Assembly (NCBI GenBank): GCA_024641825.1
Contig: JAHECI010000006.1
Coordinates: 1 to 32,472, forward strand
Source: Desulfobacterales bacterium
GTDB taxonomy: Bacteria > Desulfobacterota > Desulfobacteria > Desulfobacterales > UBA11574
DNA length: 32,472 nucleotides
Direction: 5' to 3'
Both the position numbers and the translations under genes were made by a program. Positions 1 through 5,614 of this stretch are shown here, piece by piece (position 1 is the first letter of the stretch; the number at the start of each line of letters is the position of its first letter). The notes beneath the pieces were generated by a model. It was not told where the DNA came from. It saw only the letters and a list, made by a program, of their open reading frames with translations, and made no database searches.

Positions 1-411
1 AATCTTTGCCCGGGCGGATTCCAAGGCCGATTTTGATTGCAGAACCTTTGCTTTCAGCTTGTCGGTGTCCAGTCTCGCCAGAATCTGGCCGACTTTCACT
101 TGATCATTGTAATCCACTTCGACGGCTTTGATGATACCGGACAACTCGCTGCCCACATCCACCTGGTTTGTCGGTTCCAGGGCACCTGTGGCGGTTACGG
201 TCACGATTAGGTTTCCCCGCTCAACTTTCTGGGTCCGGTACTGCATGGAATTTGATTTTTTTGTCCCCTTCAAAATAACGGCGCTGGTCACTCCCGCGAT
301 TGCCAGAAGGGATAGGACGAGCCACCATTTCAAATGCTTTTTGCGGCCCGAGGACCGATCGATACCCAGGGTTTCACCAATATCGATTTCCGGGTTTGTC
401 TTTGGTTTCAT
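1..411 (-). CDS. MacA/HlyD-family efflux periplasmic adaptor subunit (3' end outside window)
   Basis: The reading frame runs from an ATG at 411 off the left edge, giving the first 137 residues. It has a cytoplasmic N-terminus, one membrane anchor (about residues 29-47) and then the start of an adaptor core, including GALEPTNQVDVGSELSG, which closely resembles the lipoyl-like entry of MacA-type adaptors. The next stretch (VKVGQILARLD) leads into the alpha-hairpin. Such adaptors bridge an inner-membrane pump to an outer-membrane channel. AAAGGA lies just before the ATG. The NodT-like channel gene lies upstream on the same strand, so a pump (MacB-type ABC or RND) would be expected beyond the left edge; this is inference. 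The palindromic repeat lies between channel and adaptor genes. Confidence 0.9.
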   Translation of the reverse strand, partial: MKPKTNPEIDIGETLGIDRSSGRKKHLKWWLVLSLLAIAGVTSAVILKGTKKSNSMQYRTQKVERGNLIVTVTATGALEPTNQVDVGSELSGIIKAVEVDYNDQVKVGQILARLDTDKLKAKVLQSKSALESARAKI

Positions 412-464
412 TGTTTCCTTTCATTTTAAACTTTATTAGCGCTCATCCATAAACACATTTGAGC

Positions 465-619
465 ACTGAGAAGTTTCCAATTCATAAATGAGATATTTTT
501 TCGATGAGCAAGGCCGCACAAGGGTTTTCGCCCGAGGCGTACGCCTGTACGTCGAGGGCGAAAACCCGCGGAGAACGCCGCTCATCGGGAAAATAGCCAT
601 TTATGGATGGACACTAATT
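465..619. repeat. 155-bp palindromic repeat, copy 1
   Basis: This stretch is repeated at 27843-27997 in the same orientation and length, with eight substitutions by my count. Its ends are inverted: AGTTTCC at 472-478 faces GGACACT at 609-615, and CATAAATG at 483-490 faces CATTTATG at 598-605. GATGAGC at 503-509 pairs with GCTCATC at 580-586. The centre is a near-continuous stem (522-533 with 556-567, then 536-542 with 547-553) separated by a GA/GA internal loop and closed by GCCT. It fills the gap between the channel and adaptor genes and contains the channel gene's stop codon. It has no transposase and resembles a MITE- or REP-type element; I do not recognise the family. Confidence 0.9.
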
Positions 620-2101
620 CGTGTTATCCGGCATGAGAGATTTCCACCCACCTCCCAGGGATTTATACAAAGCGATTAAATTCGACGTCACGCCGCCCTC
701 GCTGACGGCCAACTGATCCTGGAGTGATAACAACGACCGCTGGGCAATCAGGACATTGCCGAACTCGATGAGTCCGGACGAATACTGTTTTTGGGCAAGG
801 TCAACGGCACGCCGGGCCGCCTCGGTGGCTTCGATCAGCGATTGTCTGCGACGTTGTTCCTTGGCGTAGGCAATCAAGGCATTTTCGACATCCTCCAGTG
901 CCGTTAGAATCGCCGCCTCGTATCGGATCAGAGCCTGCTCCTGCAAAGCGGATTGGACTTCGATGTTGCTCCGGATGGCGCCGGCGTCGAACAGCGGCCA
1001 GGCAACCGCGGCGCCCATGCCATGGGTTCGGCTGCTCAATGAAAACAGGTTGCCCAGGGACAGGGCTTCAAGACCGATGGAGCCGAAGAGCGAAAACCTG
1101 GGATACAAATCCGCCGTGACAACACCGATTTGCGCCGTCTGGGCGGCCAGCCGGCGCTCCGCTCTTCGGACATCCGGCCGGCGTCGCAAGATATCGGCCG
1201 GCACGCCAACCGCCACTTCAAGCGGGGTGACCGGAATGGGTTTGCGTTCCGCCAAGGCATCTCCCAGTGAACCCGGATGCTGTCCGATCAATACGGCCAA
1301 TCGGTTCTTGGCCTGCGCAAGACCGGTCTCCAAACCGGGTATCTGAGCCCGGGTCTGCTCGAGACTGTATTTGGCCTGTTCTACGTCCAGCTGTGTCGTC
1401 AGACCGGCCTGACGGCGCCATCGGGTGATATTGTAGGTTTCTTTCTGTGCATCAAGATTGGCTTCTCCAACCGACAATCGGGTCTGAAATGAGCGCAACT
1501 CCACATAATTCAGGGCAACTTCGGCAAGGAGACTGACAAGCACATCCCGCAAATCCTCTTCACTCGCCTGAAGCTCGGCGCCTGCCGCTTCAACGGCACG
1601 TTTTTCCCCGCCAAACACGTCCAGCTCCCAAGCAGCATCGAAGCCTGCGGCGTAGAGTTCTCTCTCGCTGCCGCTTCCGGTTTCTTCGCTGCTGCGGCTC
1701 ATCCTGGCGGAACCGCCGGCGTCGACGGTCGGGAAACGATAGGCCTCGCTGATGGCGCGGCGAGCACGGGCTTCACGAACACGTGCCCGGGCCTCCTTAA
1801 GACCCAGATTTCCTGCAACTGCAGACTCAACCAGGTTGGTTAGGACAGGATCGTCGAGAATCGACCACCAGGCGGCCAATGCTCCTTTGTCTAGCTGTTC
1901 CCCGACCAGGCCACTTTTCTCCGGGGTATGCCAGGCTTGGGGCATGGGGGTGTCCGGCGGCACATAATCCGGTCCAACTGCCGCGCATCCGACAAAAACG
2001 AACAGCATTAGCGCGGCCGGTAAAAGTGCCCCAAATCGGATCGGGGCTATTTTGATCAGTACGTTCATGGCTTGTTTACATTTCAAGGGGTTGTTTCCCA
2101 T
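614..2101 (-). CDS. NodT-family outer-membrane efflux channel lipoprotein
   Basis: This is a TolC-like outer-membrane factor forming the exit duct of a tripartite efflux pump. The N-terminus has a hydrophobic signal ending in the lipobox FVGC followed by AAVGPDYVPP, which is characteristic of the NodT/OprM group. Two OEP repeats follow, with motifs such as ARVREARARRAISEAYR in the first half and VPADILRRRPDVRRAERRLA in the second. The length of 495 residues is usual for the family. A second in-frame ATG at 2068 would give a shorter signal peptide; neither start has a convincing ribosome site. It lies upstream of the MacA-like adaptor on the same strand and downstream of the sigma/anti-sigma/sensor operon. 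The stop codon TAG lies inside the palindromic repeat, so the last residues may have been reshaped by that insertion. Confidence 0.93.
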   Translation of the reverse strand: MGNNPLKCKQAMNVLIKIAPIRFGALLPAALMLFVFVGCAAVGPDYVPPDTPMPQAWHTPEKSGLVGEQLDKGALAAWWSILDDPVLTNLVESAVAGNLGLKEARARVREARARRAISEAYRFPTVDAGGSARMSRSSEETGSGSERELYAAGFDAAWELDVFGGEKRAVEAAGAELQASEEDLRDVLVSLLAEVALNYVELRSFQTRLSVGEANLDAQKETYNITRWRRQAGLTTQLDVEQAKYSLEQTRAQIPGLETGLAQAKNRLAVLIGQHPGSLGDALAERKPIPVTPLEVAVGVPADILRRRPDVRRAERRLAAQTAQIGVVTADLYPRFSLFGSIGLEALSLGNLFSLSSRTHGMGAAVAWPLFDAGAIRSNIEVQSALQEQALIRYEAAILTALEDVENALIAYAKEQRRRQSLIEATEAARRAVDLAQKQYSSGLIEFGNVLIAQRSLLSLQDQLAVSEGGVTSNLIALYKSLGGGWKSLMPDNTN

Positions 2102-2108
2102 ATCGATT

Positions 2109-2187
2109 GATCGCTTCGCCAGAGGTTTGCGGCCGAACGCTTTCAGCTGCGTTAGGTTGGAGGATCGCTTCGCTTAAGGTTTGAGGC
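2109..2187. repeat. Imperfect 25-bp direct repeat pair
   Basis: The units at 2109-2133 and 2163-2187 share GATCGCTTCGC and AGGTTTG.GGC and differ at four positions. GGTTGGAGG at 2155-2163 is inverted as CCTCCAACC at 2272-2280, enclosing the octamer array. The set lies in the gap between the metal-sensor gene and the channel gene. No function is evident. Confidence 0.6.
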
Positions 2188-2220
2188 AAGAGATTAGAAA
2201 AACAGAAATTTATTTTCCCC

Positions 2221-2264
2221 TCACCTTCTAACTTTCTCATCTTCTCACCTTCTTACCTTCTCAC
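2221..2264. repeat. Octamer-period pyrimidine-rich tandem array
   Basis: About five and a half units with an 8-bp period: TCACCTTC, TAACTTTC, TCATCTTC, TCACCTTC, TTACCTTC, TCAC. On the minus strand, which is the sense of the neighbouring genes, it reads as GAAGGTGA-type units. It lies between the sensor gene and the channel gene and is absent from coding sequence here. A second octamer-period array with a different unit occurs at 19393-19504. Confidence 0.8.
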
Positions 2265-2337
2265 ATGCCTGCCTCCAACCGCGCAGAGCTTGCCTCCAAG
2301 CATCACAAGATGATGTTGCCGTCCCGGTCAGGGATTT

Positions 2338-2808
2338 TCATGACGAAGTTTTTGCATCGGACGGCAGACCACTGTCCCGCGAGTGTCGTTTGAAACGCCT
2401 CAGATATTGAGCCAAGGCGCTTCTCTCTTCCTGACTGAATTGCCGCGCCAATTCAATGGTTGCATCTGCCAAACGCCGCTTCATGAGACTGCGCAGTTCG
2501 TGTATTTTTTCAATCTGAAGTCGGTAGGCAGCTTCATCAAATTCAGGTGCGGATAAAAGGTTCATGGCTTCTTTTCTTGCCTCTCGGAGCTGATGGTATG
2601 CATCCCGATTGTTCAGATGGACCCTTTGTACCGTTTCAAGAAACAACGCGCCCTTGTCCTTGGGCAATTTGGACGCAAATTCTTCCACGGACTTCCGAAC
2701 AAAGAATTCTTTATGAAAGCGATGGGACACATCGCCAATGACAACGCCGATAAGCAACACGTTGAGGAGAAGTGAACTGAAAATCAGAATTTTAATCTTT
2801 TTACTCAT
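2338..2808 (-). CDS. Periplasmic heavy-metal-sensor-like protein (CnrX/Metal_resist type)
   Basis: A 156-residue protein with an N-terminal membrane anchor or uncleaved signal (about residues 8-25) and a mostly helical periplasmic part. The helical hairpin (HLNNRDAYHQLREARKEA, then LRSLMKRRLADATIELARQ, then FSQEERSALAQYLRRF) fits the Metal_resist/CnrX fold, which senses metal or envelope stress in the periplasm. Its start overlaps the stop of the anti-sigma-like gene by ATGA, and AAGGAG precedes the ATG. The gene order sigma, anti-sigma, sensor matches CnrH, CnrY, CnrX in arrangement. I infer that it modulates release of the ECF sigma factor; the inducing signal cannot be read from sequence. 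Confidence 0.75.
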   Translation of the reverse strand: MSKKIKILIFSSLLLNVLLIGVVIGDVSHRFHKEFFVRKSVEEFASKLPKDKGALFLETVQRVHLNNRDAYHQLREARKEAMNLLSAPEFDEAAYRLQIEKIHELRSLMKRRLADATIELARQFSQEERSALAQYLRRFKRHSRDSGLPSDAKTSS

Positions 2809-3254
2809 AGTACATCTCCTTCATAATTTAGAAAATCTTCCAAGGAGGTTTGGTATTGTTCGACGGAAGCATTCCCCGACGGATTTGAAAATCCTATTGT
2901 AAATCCGATGATCAAAGTAAAAATGAGCGAAACCGAAACCGCCGCAAATGCACGCCTGGACAAACTGAATTCCCGAAGTACCTCCGAGAAGAACATGCCA
3001 AGCTTGCGTTGCGCTTCTTTCTTTTTAGGCAAAGCGGCTGCGATAATTCGATCTGCCAGGTCTCTGCTCGGTTCTTCATACTTCCGTGTTTTGAGAACCC
3101 CTTCAAAACGTTCCGCGTCTGCCACTAATTTCTGAAGTTCAGGGAAACGATCCGGCGCCTTCAGCCCTGACGATCTTATGTCTTTTGGCCATTTACGAAC
3201 ATCAGCGCCATACATCAGCAGATTTTCTTTGAACTGTTCAAAGTTGGTTGTCAT
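2805..3254 (-). CDS. Membrane anti-sigma-factor-like protein
   Basis: A 149-residue protein with a soluble N-terminal half, one transmembrane segment (about residues 102-122, AFAAVSVSLIFTLIIGFTIG) and a short periplasmic tail. It overlaps both neighbours by ATGA, lying directly after the ECF sigma gene and before the sensor, which is the position of an anti-sigma factor. I see no zinc-binding HxxxCxxC motif, so it is not a classical ZAS-type anti-sigma. The N-terminal YGADVRKWP segment recurs, as far as I recall, in proteobacterial proteins of this setting. A GGAGG site precedes the ATG. The function is inferred mainly from topology and gene order. Confidence 0.7.
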   Translation of the reverse strand: MTTNFEQFKENLLMYGADVRKWPKDIRSSGLKAPDRFPELQKLVADAERFEGVLKTRKYEEPSRDLADRIIAAALPKKKEAQRKLGMFFSEVLREFSLSRRAFAAVSVSLIFTLIIGFTIGFSNPSGNASVEQYQTSLEDFLNYEGDVL

Positions 3255-3826
3255 CGTGAACCTCCGCCAAGATATTGTTTGACGTTGTGCTTCAATGTCG
3301 TTTTGGCACGCATAACGAGAGATTGCAGCGCTTTCACCTTCACACCAATGATCTGGGCCGCCTCACTGTTGCTTAACCCTTCATAAAAGCACAGGTTAAG
3401 CGCCAGCTGCTGTCGTTCCGGCAATTCGTGTATAAATCGTTCCAATACAGCCTGTTTTTGATGCACATCAAATAAGACGTCCGGCCCGGGATTTTCGTCT
3501 GGGAACTCTATGTCTTCGGGTAAGTTTATCAACTTTTTCTTCTTGCGAAGATCCAAACACAGGTTTATGACGACGCGATAAAACCAGGTGGTGAATTTGG
3601 CTCGTTTACCGGGATCCCAAAGATTCGGCCGGTTCCATAGTTTTAGAAACGCTTCCTGCACAATGTCCTCTGCATCGTCCTTGCTGAAAACAAGGCGGTA
3701 GGCAATACGATAGAATCGATTTGAGTGGCGATCTACAAGTGTCCCAAAGGCTTCATGACTTCCCTTTTGTATCTGGCAGATCAGGGACTCGTCATCCAGA
3801 TGCAAGAGTTTTTCGTCCAAATTCAC
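3251..3826 (-). CDS. ECF-type RNA polymerase sigma factor
   Basis: A 191-residue group-4 sigma factor. Region 2 is visible as AYRLVFSKDDAEDIVQEAFL followed by KLWNR, and TWFYRVVINLCLDLRKKKK continues it. Region 4 shows LPERQQLALNLCFYEGLSNS and the recognition helix up to VMRAKTTLKHNV. The start is a GTG at 3826 with GGAAGG nine bases upstream; no better ATG exists. It heads an operon with a membrane anti-sigma-like protein and a periplasmic sensor. A vegetative-type promoter lies about 165 bases upstream (3997-4026). Its targets probably include the efflux genes downstream, but I could not identify a matching ECF promoter there. Confidence 0.93.
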   Translation of the reverse strand: MNLDEKLLHLDDESLICQIQKGSHEAFGTLVDRHSNRFYRIAYRLVFSKDDAEDIVQEAFLKLWNRPNLWDPGKRAKFTTWFYRVVINLCLDLRKKKKLINLPEDIEFPDENPGPDVLFDVHQKQAVLERFIHELPERQQLALNLCFYEGLSNSEAAQIIGVKVKALQSLVMRAKTTLKHNVKQYLGGGSR

Positions 3827-3996
3827 TGATATCTGCCTTCCGCCATGGTCTGATGAAAAAGTATCTCTTTGTCTGCCAGCACCTCATCCGACAATTTCTG
3901 TCGTGGGACATCCGTAATTTTCATGAAATATTCGGGCAAGCATGCTTACATGTATTAATACGACCGAAAATCCAAAAGTCTTCGCTCTTTTTTTTA

Positions 3997-4026
3997 ATTA
4001 TACCAAACCATCGGCTGTCGTGTCGA
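3997..4026 (-). promoter_or_regulatory. Sigma-70-type extended -10 promoter for the ECF operon
   Basis: On the minus strand, TCGACA (4021-4026) is separated by 18 bases from a perfect TATAAT (3997-4002), which is preceded by TGG, giving an extended -10. The predicted start is near 3990, leaving a leader of about 165 bases before the GTG of the sigma gene. The leader holds a small inverted repeat, CGACA facing TGTCG, near 3900. Confidence 0.65.
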
Positions 4027-4029
4027 CTT

Positions 4030-4422
4030 AACTTTAACTATTTGGTTCTGCTCCAATTTAGTTGGAGAAAAGGGGCCCAGGATTCATGGGTTTAGGCTTC
4101 AAGGGTCTGTTTTCTAATCAATTTATCAGAACTTTTAACACTTGCTAATACTATCTGTGTGTCCAATTCGCAAACAGAACCATAAAATTTGCTGTTATTC
4201 TATATATCTCTAAACAGAGTTCGCATGACTTTTGCCAGACTTTCAACACGCTGTTGTAATTTTTTAGCATTTTTATCCGCTTGTTTTGTGGCGGGTCACT
4301 CCACCCCCTTGCCCCTTTTAGACATCGAATCCTTGATCCCTTTGGGAACAAGATGGGGCCAGCAGCAGCGTGGAAATGAGCCCGTTGGTTAATCTAAAAA
4401 AAAGTTCGTGCCGCAAGTGTAG
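4030..4422. other. Intergenic stretch without a supported gene
   Basis: AT-rich sequence between the ECF operon promoter and the sigma-54-controlled gene. Open frames on both strands here lack ribosome sites and start at rare codons. I see no terminator, tRNA or repeat. The divergent layout makes it the upstream regulatory region for both sides. Confidence 0.5.
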
Positions 4423-4459
4423 GACAGATTGTCTTATGACACACAATTGTATCATACAA
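4423..4459. promoter_or_regulatory. Palindromes upstream of the sigma-54 promoter (candidate enhancer sites)
   Basis: GACAGATTGTC (4423-4433), TGTCTTATGACA (4430-4441) and TTGTATCATACAA (4447-4459) are each perfectly palindromic around a short centre. They lie roughly 95-130 bases before the predicted sigma-54 start, the usual place for bacterial enhancer-binding protein sites. The binding protein is unknown. Confidence 0.45.
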
Positions 4460-4525
4460 ACAGGTTCCACCGAATGGGCAATCAATTTTATCAAGCAATT
4501 TCATACGGTTTTGAAATAGATTTTT

Positions 4526-4542
4526 TTGGCACGGTTATTGCT
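4526..4542 (+). promoter_or_regulatory. Sigma-54 (RpoN) promoter
   Basis: TTGGCACGGTTATTGCT matches the -24/-12 consensus TTGGCACG-N4-TTGCW at every specified position, with GG (4528-4529) and GC (4540-4541) 12 bases apart. The predicted start is near 4553, about 70 bases before the ATG at 4624. The match is strong enough to call from sequence alone. Confidence 0.85.
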
Positions 4543-4579
4543 TTTTTATCAGATAAGGTTTTATCCCCTCTGATAAAAA
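4543..4579 (+). promoter_or_regulatory. Perfect 11-bp inverted repeat at the predicted transcription start
   Basis: TTTTTATCAGA (4543-4553) and TCTGATAAAAA (4569-4579) are exact inverse complements around a 15-base loop. The left arm abuts the -12 element and the predicted start falls at its inner edge. It could be an operator over the start site or, less likely, an early RNA hairpin. Confidence 0.6.
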
Positions 4580-4623
4580 TTGGCATTAATCATCCATCCA
4601 ACAAATTGATAAAGGAGGCTACC

Positions 4624-4938
4624 ATGGAAATTAAAGATTATTGTTCAAACGTGGATATGGAACTTACGGTGTGGAAAGCAAAAATTTTTGACGTGATACG
4701 TAAAGCCGATCAATTGGGATCCGGGGAACTGGAAAAAGTTCTTCCAAACATCCAAGATCTCAAGATGGTCATCACTGAATTGGAGGATAGAATTCATGGG
4801 CTCAGGACAGAATGTCCCATAGAGTGGACGCCCATAAGAAAAGAAATTGAGGGTGTCAAGGGCAACTTGACCAATACCTATGACGAAGTCATCGATTACA
4901 TCGGGGGACGCGCCGCACCCGTAGACGTACCGGGATAG
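4624..4938 (+). CDS. Small coiled-coil-like protein of unknown function, sigma-54 controlled
   Basis: I do not recognise the family. The start at 4624 is chosen because AAAGGAGG lies directly upstream and the sigma-54 promoter ends at 4542; the frame is open to 4429, but a start there would precede the promoter. The 104-residue product is soluble, charged and largely helical, with heptad-like stretches (KVLPNIQDLKMVITELEDRI and IRKEIEGVKGNLTNTYDEVI). It has two cysteines and a short Gly/Pro tail. No signal peptide or membrane segment is visible. It is a single-gene unit closed by a strong terminator. Dedicated sigma-54 control suggests a conditional role, for example in nitrogen, motility or stress responses, but nothing in the protein says which. 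Confidence 0.8.
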   Translation: MEIKDYCSNVDMELTVWKAKIFDVIRKADQLGSGELEKVLPNIQDLKMVITELEDRIHGLRTECPIEWTPIRKEIEGVKGNLTNTYDEVIDYIGGRAAPVDVPG

Positions 4939-4994
4939 GCTTGAATAACATCATCGTACCAGCGTCCTTAGGTCAAACCCCTCTCTTATTCACT

Positions 4995-5035
4995 GTCCGA
5001 TAACCTCTCTGTGAAAGGTTATCGGACTTTCTTTT
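4995..5035 (+). terminator. Intrinsic terminator of the small sigma-54-controlled gene
   Basis: GTCCGATAACCT (4995-5006) pairs perfectly with AGGTTATCGGAC (5016-5027) around a nine-base loop, followed by TTTCTTTT. This is one of the clearest terminators in the window. Confidence 0.92.
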
Positions 5036-5140
5036 AAGCAGACGACCTCTTTGTTTAGATTGAACAGAAATACCCATAAAGCAAATCCGTGTGCCTAAAA
5101 AAACCTATTGATTGGATGGTCAACCTTTTTCTTTTAAACT

Positions 5141-5168
5141 TTGTCTTTTGATGTAAATAGGATATAGT
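5141..5168 (+). promoter_or_regulatory. Sigma-70-type promoter for the 72-residue protein gene
   Basis: TTGTCT (5141-5146) and TATAGT (5163-5168) are spaced by 16 bases, about 80 bases before the ATG at 5249. It is a moderate match to consensus. Confidence 0.45.
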
Positions 5169-5248
5169 GTTGATTTAACCTCATCCCATATGGGCTTTTT
5201 AGTCCTCATCGGCGTATCGGAAAACTCGGGAAGTTAGGAGGTGTTTCA

Positions 5249-5467
5249 ATGGAAACATGTAATCTGTCCGATTTTATGAAAGCGCTCACTCCCTGGCTGG
5301 ACGATGATTATATTCGTAAGGCCTACTTGGATGACAACGGACATTTTGTATTGTTGTTTACCGATGGCGTAAAAAATGTCTATCACATTGAAGATTGTGC
5401 AAAATCCAAATTAAAATCAATACTTGAAGACCTGAAAAAGAAAGGGGTTTTCGTCGAATCGACATAA
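5249..5467 (+). CDS. Small protein of unknown function (72 residues)
   Basis: I do not recognise the family. TTAGGAGGTG precedes the ATG, giving a strong ribosome site, and a moderate promoter lies upstream, so this is very likely a real gene. The product is soluble. It alternates a possible beta-hairpin (YLDDNGHFVLLFTDGVKNVYH) with a C-terminal helix rich in lysine (KSKLKSILEDLKKKG) and has two cysteines (CNL and DCAK). There is no signal peptide. It stands between the sigma-54-controlled small gene, which is closed off by a terminator, and the lipid-modification operon about 150 bases downstream. Co-transcription with the latter is possible, since I see no terminator between them. Confidence 0.75.
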   Translation: METCNLSDFMKALTPWLDDDYIRKAYLDDNGHFVLLFTDGVKNVYHIEDCAKSKLKSILEDLKKKGVFVEST

Positions 5468-5614
5468 CAAATTTGTTCGTGACCAGTCGTAATTCAAGAA
5501 CATATTCTAAAAACTCAACGAACACACAAACAATTCATGAATACGCCACTGAATCAGATCGATTTGGAGGCTGATTCCCCTGGTCCTCTGCTAATTTTGA
5601 CAGGAGGAAAATAA

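Noticed and set aside
488-679. Plus-strand frame starting MRYFFDEQGRTRVFARG, with a near-identical one at 27866-28135
   Set aside because: Both lie inside the palindromic repeat, share only the repeat-encoded part, then diverge into unrelated sequence. There is no ribosome site. The likeness comes from the repeat DNA.
2221-2264. Possible CRISPR array
   Set aside because: The units are 8 bp without spacers, and no cas genes are present, so this is a simple tandem array.
3721-4095. Plus-strand frame of 124 codons overlapping the sigma gene
   Set aside because: Half is antisense to the sigma factor, the rest crosses its promoter; no ribosome site or motif.
4151-4351. Small minus-strand frame between the sigma operon and the sigma-54 gene
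   Set aside because: TTG start, no ribosome site, and overlapped by an equally plausible plus-strand frame; neither looks like a protein.
5537-5614. 25-codon frame abutting the flavoprotein ATG (possible leader peptide)
   Set aside because: The stop touches the next start, which is suggestive of coupling, but there is no ribosome site before its ATG and no regulatory codon run.
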